Of a DNA stretch of 64,000 nt, positions 20,532 to 29,434 are shown one piece after another. Within the stretch, counting starts at the first letter, position 1, and each line of letters opens with the position of its first letter. The stretch is from Sphingomonas kyeonggiensis (lineage in GTDB: Bacteria; Pseudomonadota; Alphaproteobacteria; Sphingomonadales; Sphingomonadaceae). The stretch is taken from assembly GCF_014196745.1 (NCBI RefSeq), contig NZ_JACIEH010000003.1:124001-188000 (forward strand), written 5' to 3'. Made by a program: the position numbers and the translations under genes. The notes under the pieces are model-generated. The model was not told the DNA's origin. It saw only the letters and a program-made list of their open reading frames with translations, and ran no database searches.

Positions 20532-20553
20532 CCCCTGTCAACGCCGACAGGGG
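20532..20553. terminator. Hairpin after ptsP
   Basis: CCCCTGTC and GACAGGGG form an 8-bp stem with a six-base loop, 17 bases past the ptsP stop codon. On the ptsP strand there is no T-run after it, so it would be a weak or Rho-assisted terminator. Confidence 0.4.
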
Positions 20554-20569
20554 CTATTTTGCCGGTAGA

Positions 20570-22849
20570 TCAGGCCAGTTCGACGGAATGTTCGCTTGCC
20601 CAGGCCTCCAGGCCCTCCCGCAGCGAACGGCCCGGCTCGGCGAGCATCGCGGACATCGCCTCGATAAGCGCCGCGCGATCGAGCGAGCGGATCATCGCCT
20701 TGATCGGGCCCACGGCCGCCGGCGTGATCGACAGGCGATCGATGCCGAGCCCGAGCAGCGCCAATGCCTCGAGCGGCCGCCCGCCCATCTCGCCGCAAAC
20801 GCCTACCGGTACGCCCGCCGCCTGGGCCTGGGCGGTCACGCGCTTGAGGAAGCGCAGGATCGACGGGCTCAGCCAGTCATAGCGCAGCGCCAGCTTGGGA
20901 TGCGCGCGATCGGCGGCGAAGAGGAACTGGGTAAGGTCGTTGGTGCCGATCGACAGGAAATCGAGCCGCGGCAGCAGCACGTCGAGCACCTCTGCCAGCG
21001 CCGGCACCTCGAGCATCGCGCCGTAGCGGATCTCGGTCGGCATCTTGCGCCCGCGCGCGGCGAGCCAGGCGCGCTGCGCCTCGAACAGGTCGCGCGCCGC
21101 ATCGAACTCCCAGGGCTCGGACACCATCGGGAACATGATGTTGAGCGTGCGGCCGGCGCCCGCCTCGATCAGCGCACGCGCCTGCGCCTTCATCAGGCCG
21201 TCACGATCGAGCGCGAGGCGGAGTGCCCGCCAGCCCATCGCGGGGTTCTCTTCCTCACCGTCCTCGTCATGGTTGAGATAGGGCAGCGCCTTGTCGCCGC
21301 CGATATCGACGGTGCGGAAGGTGACCGGGCGATCCCCGGCGGCATCGAGCACGTCCTTGTAGAGCCGACGCTGCATCTCGCGCTGGGGCAGCGTGGCCGA
21401 GACGAGGAACTGGAACTCGGTGCGGAACAGGCCGATGCCGTCGGCGCCGGTAAGGTCGAGCGCGGCGAGATCGTCGCGCAGGCCGGCATTGACCATCACC
21501 GTGATCCGGTGGCCGTCGGCGGTCACCGGCGCGACGCCGCGCATCTGGGCGAAGGCGGCGCGGCGCTTCTGGCTGAGCTCGAGCTTGGTCTCGAACGCCT
21601 CCTGCATCGCCGGGGTCGGGCGGACGAACAGGCTCTCCTCGCTCGTGTCGAGCAGGAGCATGTCGCCCTCGGCGATCAGCTGGCGGATGTTGCGGACCCG
21701 GCCGAGCACCGGCACGCCCATGGCGCGCGCGACGATGGTGACGTGCGCGGTGAGCGAGCCTTCCTCGAGCACCACGCCCTTGAGGCGCCGACGATCATAT
21801 TCGAGCAGTTCGGCCGGACCGAGATTGCGCGCGATCAGGATCGAATCCTGGCGCAGACCCATCTGCGCCGCCGTGCCGAGCTGGCCAGAGACGATGCGGA
21901 GCAGCCGGTTGGAGAGATCCTCCAGATCGTGCATCCGGTCTCGGAGCAGCGGATCGTCGATCTCGCGCATGCGCTGGCGGGTGCGCTGCTGGACGCGCTC
22001 GATCGCCGCCTCGGCGGTGAGGCCGCTGTCGATCGCCTCGTTGATCCGGCGCGACCAGCCTTCGTCGTACGCGAACATCTTGTAGGTCGCGAGAATCTCG
22101 TCCTGCTCGCCGCCCACGCCGAACTCGGCCTGGCTGGCCATCCGGTCGATCTGCTCGCGCATCTTGTCGAACGCGGCATAGACGCGGTGGCGCTCCGCCT
22201 CGGTATCCTCGGCGACGGTATGCTCGATGGTGATGCGCGGTTGGTGGAACACCGCGACGCCGGCGGCCATGCCGTCGACCAGCTTGAAGCCGTGGCCGAG
22301 CTCGGGCGCGGTCGACTGAAGCCGGGTCGAGCCGCCAGCACTCGCCGGGTCGATCAGATCGGCATTGGCGATCAGCTCGCTGAGCACCATCGCCACGGTC
22401 TGCAGCGCCTCGATCTCCTCGCTGGCATAGCGCCGCGATTCGGCATGCTGGACGGCGAGCACGCCCACCGACTGCTCGCGGCGGATGATCGGCACGCCGG
22501 CAAAGCTGTGGAACGCCTCTTCCCCCGTCTCCGGGCGATAGGCGAAGGCCGGGTGCATCTCGGCCTCGTCGAGGTTCAGCGTCTCGACATTCTGGGCGAT
22601 CGTGCCGACCAGACCCTCGCCGAGCGCGAGCTTGGTGACATGGACGGCTTCCTGCGCCAGGCCGCGGGTGGCGAACAGCTCGAGCAGACCTTCGCGCAGC
22701 AGGTAGATCGAGCAGACCTCGCTATCGAGCGCCTCGCCGATGATGTTGACCACCGAGTTGAGCTTCGATTGCGCCGGGTTGCGCGACGCCATCACGTCGT
22801 GAAGGCGGGTCAGTATCTCACGGGCCGAGGCGGCTGCGGAAACGGGCAT
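20570..22849 (-). CDS. ptsP: PTS(Ntr) enzyme I, phosphoenolpyruvate-protein phosphotransferase
   Basis: PtsP takes phosphate from PEP and passes it to NPr in the nitrogen-related phosphotransferase system, which regulates carbon, nitrogen and potassium metabolism rather than sugar uptake. The 759-residue protein has an N-terminal GAF domain (about 10-160; glutamine sensing is known for the family), then enzyme I: the phosphohistidine segment EGSLTAHVTIVARAMGVP, the PEP-binding domain with LFRTEFQFL and FLSIGTNDLTQFLF, and the active-site Cys in GVCGEMGG. ATG at 22849 is chosen from the family-like start. Confidence 0.96.
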   Translation of the reverse strand: MPVSAAASAREILTRLHDVMASRNPAQSKLNSVVNIIGEALDSEVCSIYLLREGLLELFATRGLAQEAVHVTKLALGEGLVGTIAQNVETLNLDEAEMHPAFAYRPETGEEAFHSFAGVPIIRREQSVGVLAVQHAESRRYASEEIEALQTVAMVLSELIANADLIDPASAGGSTRLQSTAPELGHGFKLVDGMAAGVAVFHQPRITIEHTVAEDTEAERHRVYAAFDKMREQIDRMASQAEFGVGGEQDEILATYKMFAYDEGWSRRINEAIDSGLTAEAAIERVQQRTRQRMREIDDPLLRDRMHDLEDLSNRLLRIVSGQLGTAAQMGLRQDSILIARNLGPAELLEYDRRRLKGVVLEEGSLTAHVTIVARAMGVPVLGRVRNIRQLIAEGDMLLLDTSEESLFVRPTPAMQEAFETKLELSQKRRAAFAQMRGVAPVTADGHRITVMVNAGLRDDLAALDLTGADGIGLFRTEFQFLVSATLPQREMQRRLYKDVLDAAGDRPVTFRTVDIGGDKALPYLNHDEDGEEENPAMGWRALRLALDRDGLMKAQARALIEAGAGRTLNIMFPMVSEPWEFDAARDLFEAQRAWLAARGRKMPTEIRYGAMLEVPALAEVLDVLLPRLDFLSIGTNDLTQFLFAADRAHPKLALRYDWLSPSILRFLKRVTAQAQAAGVPVGVCGEMGGRPLEALALLGLGIDRLSITPAAVGPIKAMIRSLDRAALIEAMSAMLAEPGRSLREGLEAWASEHSVELA

Positions 22850-22867
22850 GCGCAAGGCGCTAACAGA

Positions 22868-22902
22868 TTGTGTTCGCCCACGCCATGCGCCGGCGAACAC
22901 AA
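22868..22902. repeat. 11-bp inverted repeat before ptsP
   Basis: TTGTGTTCGCC and GGCGAACACAA are perfect complements around a 13-base loop, filling most of the space between the upstream exported-protein gene (stop at 22926) and the ptsP start (22849). It may be a terminator without U-tract for the upstream gene or a protein-binding site in the ptsP leader. Confidence 0.5.
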
Positions 22903-22925
22903 ACCGTTACGTCTGCGTATGTTTT

Positions 22926-23549
22926 TCAGCGCTGGAGGCTGGCCAGCTGCCCGCGCCAGGCGAGGTCGGCGGCACGCCACGCGTCATAGTCGCGGTAGAA
23001 GTCGGTGAAGGGCGCCTCCAGCCGGGGCAGCGCGTCGGCCGCGAAGGCCGCGAACTGCTCGGGCGCCACCCGCCCCGCCTCGGCCAGCACGTCGCGCGCG
23101 ACGCGGCAGAAGCCGGCCTGGGCCGGCGGCTGGGCGAAGAAATTGTACACGCGCGTCATGTCGCGATCGTGCCGCGAATCCCAGCCCGCGCCATAGCGGA
23201 CGCGGTACTGGCCCTTCACCGCCGCATCAGCAGCGGCGAGCGAGGCCCGGTGCCGGCCGAGCATCGCATTGTACGCCGCGACCGTCTCGCGCTCCGCCAC
23301 GTCACGGCAGCCGAGCGCCGCCACATTGAGCGCCGCACGCACATGCCAGGCCGTCTGGTCGCGCGAGAGGTTGTGATTGACCGTGTCATACCGCCCGTCG
23401 GCGGCGATCGCCGGGATCAGCTGGTTCGGTACCGAACCCGCCGGCGGCAAGGGCCGGTCGAACCCCTGGCCACCGCGATATTGCGCATGCGCAGGCACCG
23501 CGCACACGATTCCAACGAGCGCCGCAGCGCCCCAGATCAACGTCTTCAT
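22926..23549 (-). CDS. Exported protein of unknown function
   Basis: A 207-residue protein with a signal peptide (MKTLIWGAAALVGIVCAVPA, cut at AHAQ). The mature chain is rich in Ala/Arg and predicted alpha-helical, with two cysteines (GCRDV, FCRVA) that could pair. No domain is recognised. ATG 23549 gives the signal peptide at the extreme N-terminus; the open frame extends upstream to 23591 without adding plausible sequence. Confidence 0.75.
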   Translation of the reverse strand: MKTLIWGAAALVGIVCAVPAHAQYRGGQGFDRPLPPAGSVPNQLIPAIAADGRYDTVNHNLSRDQTAWHVRAALNVAALGCRDVAERETVAAYNAMLGRHRASLAAADAAVKGQYRVRYGAGWDSRHDRDMTRVYNFFAQPPAQAGFCRVARDVLAEAGRVAPEQFAAFAADALPRLEAPFTDFYRDYDAWRAADLAWRGQLASLQR

Positions 23550-23704
23550 GCAAGAAACCCCCCGGTCTCCATCCCCTGCCGGCAGCATCACCGATCGCGC
23601 TGAATCCGGCCTGAAGGATCCTTCTGAATCAGAAGTTTACCGCCTCGATTCGTCGCAAATTACAAGCACTTGCGTAACGATCGGCGCGCCTCTTGCTCTT
23701 TAAT

Positions 23705-23734
23705 ATACTGTGCGCTACATAGTATGCGTCATAC
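23705..23734. promoter_or_regulatory. Overlapping palindromes upstream of padR
   Basis: ATACT-N11-AGTAT (23705-23725) overlaps the 13-base palindrome GTATG-CGT-CATAC (23722-23734), 20 bases before the padR start. The sequence TATACT (23704-23709) could be a -10 element. PadR proteins usually repress their own promoter through ATAC/GTAT-containing palindromes, so autoregulation is the simplest reading. Confidence 0.5.
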
Positions 23735-23754
23735 ACGATATGAGGCACAGGACG

Positions 23755-24096
23755 ATGCCGGTCGAAGACGACCTGTTCGAGAAACTGCGCGTCGAGCTGC
23801 GACGCGGATCGCTGGTGCTGGCGGTGCTCGGGGCGCTGCGCGAGGAGCGCTATGGCTACACGCTGCGCACCAGCCTGGAGGAAGCCGGGCTGCCGATCGA
23901 CGAAGGCGCGCTCTATCCGCTGCTGCGCCGGCTGGAAGCACAGGGGCTGCTCACCAGCGAGTGGCGCGAGGAGGCCAAGCGCAACAAGCGCTTCTACCGG
24001 CTCACCCCGGTCGGCCTCGACGTGCTCGGCCAGTTGCTCGCCGAATGGAACGCGATCTCGGAATCGATCCTCCGCCTGACGCAGGGAGACAAGTGA
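23755..24096 (+). CDS. PadR family transcriptional regulator
   Basis: A 113-residue winged-helix repressor. The PadR core covers about residues 8-85 (SLVLAVLGALREERYGYTL, then GALYPLLRRLEAQGLL and the wing RFYRLTPVG), followed by a short C-terminal helix, as in subfamily-2 PadR proteins. ATG 23755 has CAGGAC upstream; ATG 23740 is also in frame. The stop overlaps the start of the next gene by one base (TGATG), typical of PadR/HAAS cassettes. Confidence 0.92.
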   Translation: MPVEDDLFEKLRVELRRGSLVLAVLGALREERYGYTLRTSLEEAGLPIDEGALYPLLRRLEAQGLLTSEWREEAKRNKRFYRLTPVGLDVLGQLLAEWNAISESILRLTQGDK

Positions 24097-25052
24097 TGGA
24101 CCTCATCGAACGCTATCTCGGCGCGGTGCGCTGGAACCTGCCCGCCGCCAAGGCTGACGACATCATCGCCGAGCTGGCCGACCTGATCGCCGCGCGGATC
24201 GAGGATCGCGAGGAGGGCCTGGGCCGTGCGCTGACCCGCGACGAGATCAGCCAGCTGCTGCGCGAGTTCGGCCATCCGATCGCGGTGGCAGGGCAGTATG
24301 GCGATCAGCGCGCATTGATCGGGGCCGAGGTGTTTCCCTTCTACTGGTTCGTGCTCAAGGTCGTGCTCGCCGTGGTCGCGGTGATCGAGCTGGTGCAGAT
24401 CGGCGGCGGGATCGTGGTGACCGGCGACCTCGGCCAGGCGGTGGCGCACGGTTCGGGCGCGCTGGTGCATACGCTGCTCTACAATGCCGCGCTGGTGACG
24501 CTCGCCTTCGCCGTGATCGAGCGGCTCGGCTGGCTCGATTCCTATCTCGCCAAATGGAAGCCGGAGGAGCTACCCGATCTCGGCAAGCTTCGCCTCGACC
24601 TGCCGCCGCGCAAGCGCTGGGAGCCGCTGTTCGAGGTCGGTTTCGGCATCGCCTTCCTGATCTGGTGGGCGGGCGGCTTCACCTTCCCCTTCGTGCCGCA
24701 CGATGCCGGCGTGCGCATCACCGGCGCGCAGGTCTGGGCTACGCTCTACTGGCCGGTCGCGCTGCTGGTCTGGTCGCGGATCGCGCTGAGCCTGATCGGC
24801 TTCCTGCGCCCGGGCTGGAAGGCCGTGCGCGCCGTGCTGATCCTCGGTACCACCGCCGCCACGCTGCTCATCGCCAAGGTGCTGCACGAGGCCGGGCAGA
24901 TCGTCACCGTCGTCGGGACCGACACGGCCAAGGCCGCCCGCATCCAGGAGAGCCTCGACAAGAGCCTTGAGATCGCCGTGATCGTCGTCGCCGCTGCCAC
25001 TGCCTTCCAGTGCGCCAAGGAGCTCTGGCAGCTGTATCGGGAGCGCCGCTGA
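24096..25052 (+). CDS. HAAS-domain-type membrane protein, PadR partner
   Basis: A 318-residue protein. The first 75 residues (MDLIERYLGAVRWNLP, EIAELADLIAARIEDREEG-type helices and LLREFGHP) resemble the HAAS signalling domain that is nearly always encoded after PadR. The rest holds about six hydrophobic segments in pairs (85-110, 125-145, 180-200, 210-235, 245-265, 285-305). The job is unknown; in other bacteria such cassettes respond to envelope or drug stress. It is co-translated with padR. Confidence 0.72.
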   Translation: MDLIERYLGAVRWNLPAAKADDIIAELADLIAARIEDREEGLGRALTRDEISQLLREFGHPIAVAGQYGDQRALIGAEVFPFYWFVLKVVLAVVAVIELVQIGGGIVVTGDLGQAVAHGSGALVHTLLYNAALVTLAFAVIERLGWLDSYLAKWKPEELPDLGKLRLDLPPRKRWEPLFEVGFGIAFLIWWAGGFTFPFVPHDAGVRITGAQVWATLYWPVALLVWSRIALSLIGFLRPGWKAVRAVLILGTTAATLLIAKVLHEAGQIVTVVGTDTAKAARIQESLDKSLEIAVIVVAAATAFQCAKELWQLYRERR

Positions 25053-25070
25053 GGCGCTCCCCTGTAGGGC

Positions 25071-26102
25071 TCAGGCCGCGCGCTTCTCCAGCGCGTGGGC
25101 CGCCTCGGCCATCAGCGTGGCGATGATGTCGGCGACCGGCTCTTCCTTCGAGACCATGCCGACCGACTGGCCCGCCATCACGCTGCCATGCTCGACATCG
25201 CCGTCGATCACCGCGCGGCGCAGGGCGCCCGCCCAGTAATGCTCGATCTGGAGCTGGGCCTCGAGCATCTCGACCTTGCCCTCGTCGAGCAGCTGGGCGA
25301 CTTCGCGCTGCTTGGCGGAGAACAGCTCGCCCGCGGCATTCTTGAGCGCGCGGACGGGAATCACCGGCAGGCGCGGATCGATCTGGACGCTGGCGATCGC
25401 ATCACGGGCCGAGGCGCGGATGAACGCCTTCTTGAAATTGGCGTGCGCGATGCTCTCGCTCGCGCAGACGAAGCGGGTGCCGAGCTGGACGCCCGCCGCG
25501 CCCATGTCGAGATAGCCGGCGATCGCCTCGCCGCGGCCGATGCCGCCGGCGACGAAGACCGGAACCTGCTCGGCGACTTCGGGGAGGATCTCCTGGGCGA
25601 GCACGCTGGTCGAGACCGGGCCGATATGGCCGCCCGCTTCCATGCCCTCGACCACCAGCGCATCGACGCCGCTGCGGATCAGCTTCTTGGCGAGGCTGAG
25701 CGCGGGGGCGAAGCAGATCAGCTTGGCGCCGTTCGCCTTGATCGCGTCGAGCGAGCCCGCCGGCGGCAGGCCACCCGCCAGCACGACATGGCCGACATCG
25801 TGCTTCTTGCACACTTCGATCAGTTCGAAGAGCTGGGGGTGCATGGTGATCAGGTTGACGCCGAAGGGCTTCGACGTGAGCGCCTTGGTCCCGGCGATCT
25901 CCTTGTCGAGCAGCTCGGGCGTCATCGCGCCGCAGGCGATCACGCCGAAGCCGCCGGCATTGGAGATGGCGGCGACGAGGTTGCGCTCGGACACCCAGGA
26001 CATGGCGCCGCCCAGGATGGCGGTATCGGTGCCCAGGAATTCGCAGCCGCGCGCCATGCGGCGGGCCAGGCGCTCTGCGCCGACGGAAGATGCATTGGTC
26101 AT
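25071..26102 (-). CDS. Nitronate monooxygenase family protein
   Basis: A 343-residue TIM-barrel flavoprotein of the 2-nitropropane dioxygenase family. FMN-binding segments are visible: EAGGHIG, VFVAGGIGRGEAI and GVQLGTRFV. Such enzymes oxidise alkyl nitronates (for example propionate-3-nitronate); some members are instead enoyl reductases, so the substrate stays open. ATG at 26102. It stands alone between convergent and same-strand neighbours. Confidence 0.9.
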   Translation of the reverse strand: MTNASSVGAERLARRMARGCEFLGTDTAILGGAMSWVSERNLVAAISNAGGFGVIACGAMTPELLDKEIAGTKALTSKPFGVNLITMHPQLFELIEVCKKHDVGHVVLAGGLPPAGSLDAIKANGAKLICFAPALSLAKKLIRSGVDALVVEGMEAGGHIGPVSTSVLAQEILPEVAEQVPVFVAGGIGRGEAIAGYLDMGAAGVQLGTRFVCASESIAHANFKKAFIRASARDAIASVQIDPRLPVIPVRALKNAAGELFSAKQREVAQLLDEGKVEMLEAQLQIEHYWAGALRRAVIDGDVEHGSVMAGQSVGMVSKEEPVADIIATLMAEAAHALEKRAA

Positions 26103-26158
26103 CCCCCTCGCCTAGCCCCGCAACCCGTCGCCCGGCAAGGGTCCCTGCAGTTCCCGCC

Positions 26159-26947
26159 CTAACGTTCGCGGACGGTCCGGTGATAGTCGATGCGGATCGT
26201 CACCCATTCGCCGACCATCAGCTTGTTGTTCACCCGCGGGGGCCGCACGAGGAACTGGAAGGCGGCCTGGCGCACCGATCCGGCGAAACCGGTGCCGCGC
26301 GTCTCGTCTAGTTCGTAGCAATCCTCGACCCGGTTGCGCGCCGCAGTGCGGCAGGCGACCAGACCGAAGCCCGGAAAGCGCGCACGGTTTTCGTTGATAT
26401 AGGGGTTGAGCTCGGCATTGGTCGGCTCGCGCACCCATTCGGCAATGTAGAGCGTCTCGCCGTTGCGCCCCTTGCGGCCCGCGGTCGGTGTGTCGTTCGA
26501 CCCGCCCCCGCCACCGGCGTCGGCCGTTTCGGTGGACGCGCCGTCGGTGGTCTCGGCACGCGAGGGCACCTTCGAGATGTCGCCCTGCTGATAGTCGTTG
26601 CGGCTGAGCTTGAGGAAGGTCGGCGGGCCGACCGGCACCGGCGTCTCGATCGGCGTGGGCACCGGGGGTGGCGGCTGGGTCTGCGCCTGTGCCTGGGTCT
26701 TCTGGGCGCGCGCGGCTTTCTTCTCTTGCTTCTCGGCCGGCTTCTTGTCGGGGCTTTCCTCGCCCTTCGACGCCTCGATCCCGAAGGTGTTGAGGCTGTT
26801 GCCGTGCTTGCGGCCCGGCAAGGGCGGCACGAAGAACAGCAGCAGCGCCAGGAGCAGCAGCTCGATGACGAGCGCGATGAGCAGCGCGGCGCCGCGCCTG
26901 CGCAGCAGCCCCGAATCAGCGAAGAGACGGGTGCGCAGCCACATCAT
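26159..26947 (-). CDS. TonB-like bitopic envelope protein
   Basis: About 262 residues. A single membrane segment (about 18-40) follows a short basic N-terminus, then comes a long Lys/Glu and Pro/Gln-rich linker (about 50-120), a Gly/Ser/Thr linker, and a folded C-terminal domain (about 165-260) with two cysteines (VACRT, EDCYEL). The layout and the final strand pattern (VRQAAFQFLVRPPRV then EWVTIRIDYH) resemble TonB. No ExbB/ExbD genes are adjacent, so this may be an orphan energy-transducer or a structural look-alike. Start is ATG 26947 or 26944; GTG 26983 is also possible. Confidence 0.6.
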   Translation of the reverse strand: MMWLRTRLFADSGLLRRRGAALLIALVIELLLLALLLFFVPPLPGRKHGNSLNTFGIEASKGEESPDKKPAEKQEKKAARAQKTQAQAQTQPPPPVPTPIETPVPVGPPTFLKLSRNDYQQGDISKVPSRAETTDGASTETADAGGGGGSNDTPTAGRKGRNGETLYIAEWVREPTNAELNPYINENRARFPGFGLVACRTAARNRVEDCYELDETRGTGFAGSVRQAAFQFLVRPPRVNNKLMVGEWVTIRIDYHRTVRER

Positions 26948-27050
26948 CACGGTTTTGCCCCAACCATGGCGGCGCGGCGGCACCGCGACCGAAACATGGC
27001 AGCATCGCGCCGCATGTTACGGTTCGTTGCAGCCGGCGATCAGAAAAGGA

Positions 27051-28331
27051 TCAGGCGGCCTCGTCCGTCGCGTCCAGGCCATAGGCGGTGTGGAGGATGC
27101 GCACCGCCAGCTCGGTCTCGTCCTCGTTGATCAGCACCGAGACCTTGATCTCCGAGGTGGTGATCGCCTGGATGTTGATCCCGCGCTCGCCGAGCGTCTT
27201 GAACATCGTCGCCGCCACGCCCGCATGGCTGCGCATGCCGACGCCGACCACCGAGATCTTGGCGACGCGCGTGTCCTGGAGCAGGTCGGCGAAGCCGATC
27301 GCGGCCTTGGCCTGGTTCAGCGCCTCGATCGAGCGGGCGAGGTCCGCCGCCGGCACGGTGAAGGTCACGTCGGTCGCGCTCGCCGAACCCGCGCTCTGGT
27401 GCGCGATGTTCTGGATGATCATGTCGACGTTGATGTTGGCCGCGGCCAGCGGATTGAAGATCGACGCCACCGCGCCGGGCTTGTCCGGCACCGCGGTGAG
27501 GGTGATCTTCGCTTCGTTCTTGTCGTGCGCGATGCCGGTGATGAGCTGGCTTTCCACGTCCTGAATCTCCTCTTCGCCCACGATCATCGTTCCGGGCAGC
27601 GTGTCCGCCATCGGAGCATCGTCGCCGGTGAACGACGACAGCACCTGAACGCGGACCTGTTCCTTCATCGCCAAGCCCACCGAGCGCGTCTGGAGCACCT
27701 TGGCCCCGACGCTGGCGAGCTCCAGCATTTCCTCGTACGTCACCTTCTTGAGCTTGCGGGCCCGGGGGACGATGCGCGGATCGGTGGTGTAGACGCCGTC
27801 GACGTCCGTGTAGATGTCGCAGCGATCGGCCTTTACCGCCGCCGCCACCGCCACCGCCGACGTGTCCGAGCCGCCGCGGCCGAGCGTGGTGACGCGGTTG
27901 CTGCCGTCGTTGGTGACGCCCTGGAAGCCCGGGATCACTGCGACTTCACCGCGCGCCCAACCTTCTTCGAGGCCGGCCGAATCGATCGTCTGGATCCGCG
28001 CCTTGGCATGGGCGGCATCGGTATGGATCGCGACCTGCGAGCCGAGCCAGGAGCGCGCCGGCACGCCGAGCGCCTGCAGCGCGACCGCAAGCAGGCCCGA
28101 GGTGATCTGCTCACCAGCGGAGACGACCACGTCATATTCGCGCGGATCATAGAGCGAGCTCGCCTCGCGGCAGAAATTGACCAGCCGGTCGGTCTCGCCG
28201 GCCATCGCCGATACGACCACCGCGACCTGGTTGCCGGCGTCCCATTCGCGTTTGACGCGCTTCGCAACGTTCCGGATGCGCTCGATGCCTGCCATCGAGG
28301 TGCCGCCGAACTTCATCACGATACGCGCCAT
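27051..28331 (-). CDS. lysC: Aspartate kinase
   Basis: Aspartokinase phosphorylates aspartate, the entry to lysine, threonine, methionine and diaminopimelate synthesis. The 426-residue protein starts with [19 protein letters not shown] (kinase signature), has the GFQGVTNDG and [11 protein letters not shown] segments, and ends with two ACT domains (about 270-420), which give feedback control by lysine/threonine. The longer open frame upstream runs through a repeat and is discounted. It is divergent from ubiG. Confidence 0.97.
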   Translation of the reverse strand: MARIVMKFGGTSMAGIERIRNVAKRVKREWDAGNQVAVVVSAMAGETDRLVNFCREASSLYDPREYDVVVSAGEQITSGLLAVALQALGVPARSWLGSQVAIHTDAAHAKARIQTIDSAGLEEGWARGEVAVIPGFQGVTNDGSNRVTTLGRGGSDTSAVAVAAAVKADRCDIYTDVDGVYTTDPRIVPRARKLKKVTYEEMLELASVGAKVLQTRSVGLAMKEQVRVQVLSSFTGDDAPMADTLPGTMIVGEEEIQDVESQLITGIAHDKNEAKITLTAVPDKPGAVASIFNPLAAANINVDMIIQNIAHQSAGSASATDVTFTVPAADLARSIEALNQAKAAIGFADLLQDTRVAKISVVGVGMRSHAGVAATMFKTLGERGINIQAITTSEIKVSVLINEDETELAVRILHTAYGLDATDEAA

Positions 28332-28360
28332 GGAAAGAGCCTGTCTGCTTTGCGGGCCTG

Positions 28361-28383
28361 GTCCCCGCCTGCGCGGGGATGAC
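28361..28383. repeat. Single-arm intergenic palindromic repeat
   Basis: GTCCCCGCCTGCGCGGGGATGAC contains a CCCCGC/GCGGGG hairpin and ends in the GGGATGAC also found, inverted, in the repeat at 13754. It lies in the 82-base space between divergent lysC and ubiG. Confidence 0.5.
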
Positions 28384-28413
28384 GATAATGGGGCGTCCTG
28401 ATAGGAGCGGCGC

Positions 28414-29145
28414 ATGGCAAGCGCAACCAAAGCAACAATTGACCCGCGTGAAGCTGAGCATTTCGGCAAGCTGGCGGCAGACTGGTGGAATCCCAAGGGT
28501 AGCTCGGCGATGCTCCACCGGCTGAATCCGGCGCGGTTGGGCTATATCCGCGCCGCGATCGACACGCATTGGGGCGGCGATTCCGCCGGCTTCGCCCCGC
28601 TGGCGGGCAGGACCGCGATCGACGTCGGCTGCGGCGCAGGACTGCTCGCCGAGCCCCTCGCCCGGCTGGGCGCGAAGATGACCGGCATCGACGCCGCGCC
28701 CGAGAATATCGGCGCCGCCCGCGCCCATGCCGCCGCGACCGGACTCGCCATCGAGTATATCGCCGGTGGCATCGAGAACCTGCCGGACCGGACCTTCGAT
28801 CTGGTCACCTCGATGGAAGTGATCGAGCACGTCACCGATCCGGCTGCGTTCGTCGGCGCGCTGGCCGGTGCGCTCGCCGAGGGCGGGCTGATGATCCTTT
28901 CGACGCCCAATCGCACGCTCGCCTCGCACCTGGCGATGATCACGCTCGCCGAGGGCACCGGCGCGATCCCGCCCGGCACGCACGACTGGAACAAGTTCCT
29001 CCGTCCCGAGGAGCTGGAGGAACTGCTGACGGCCGCGGGGCTGAAGGTGATCGACCGCACCGGCCTGGGCTTCTCGCCGGCGCGCGGGTTCGTGACCGGC
29101 ACCGGCGAAGCGTTGAACTATCTGGTCACGGTGGTGCGGGCCTAG
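28414..29145 (+). CDS. ubiG: Bifunctional 2-polyprenyl-6-hydroxyphenol/3-demethylubiquinol O-methyltransferase
   Basis: UbiG carries out both O-methylations of ubiquinone synthesis. The 243-residue class I methyltransferase has the SAM-binding motif AIDVGCGAGLLAEPLARLGA (about 68-87), the acidic TGIDAAPENI, the post-motif NLPDRTFDLVTSMEVIEHV, and the UbiG-specific N-terminus EAEHFGKLAADWWNP and GTHDWNKFL loop. ATG at 28414. The divergent lysC-ubiG arrangement is common in sphingomonads. Confidence 0.96.
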   Translation: MASATKATIDPREAEHFGKLAADWWNPKGSSAMLHRLNPARLGYIRAAIDTHWGGDSAGFAPLAGRTAIDVGCGAGLLAEPLARLGAKMTGIDAAPENIGAARAHAAATGLAIEYIAGGIENLPDRTFDLVTSMEVIEHVTDPAAFVGALAGALAEGGLMILSTPNRTLASHLAMITLAEGTGAIPPGTHDWNKFLRPEELEELLTAAGLKVIDRTGLGFSPARGFVTGTGEALNYLVTVVRA

Positions 29146-29153
29146 TTCTTCGC

Positions 29154-29366
29154 CTAGTTCTTCTCTGCCGCCAGCACATGCGCCACGACGGCATTGGCAT
29201 GTCCGTGGCCCATGCCGTGCGCGTCCTTCAGCATCGCGACCAGCTCCATGTGCTTTGCCGGCAAGGCCTTGCGAACCAGTTCCTGCCATTCGCCGATGGG
29301 TCGGCCGTATTTCTTCTCAATGGACGGGAAATAGGAAGCAGGTCCCTTGATCGGTTCCTCGGCCAT
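29154..29366 (-). CDS. DUF4287 small protein
   Basis: A 70-residue protein whose whole length fits DUF4287: SYFPSIEKKYGRP, IGEWQELVRK and a His-rich end GMGHGHANAVVAHVLA. Function is unknown; related domains occur alone or fused to DUF5655. ATG 29366 is preceded by AGGAGA. It is convergent with ubiG, with eight bases between stops. Confidence 0.85.
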   Translation of the reverse strand: MAEEPIKGPASYFPSIEKKYGRPIGEWQELVRKALPAKHMELVAMLKDAHGMGHGHANAVVAHVLAAEKN

Positions 29367-29434
29367 GTACGCGCTCTCCTGATGTTTATCGCACGGCCAA
29401 CTGGCGCAGACGCATCGGCCACGCAACCATGGCT

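Noticed and set aside
20306-23008. 900-residue open frame on the + strand
   Set aside because: Antisense to ptsP; rich in Arg/His/Glu with no family features.
23670-23709. Sigma-70 promoter for padR with TTGCGT as -35
   Set aside because: Spacing from TTGCGT to the TATACT or TAATAT elements is about 25-28 bases, too long for a normal promoter; only the -10 candidate is kept as a note.
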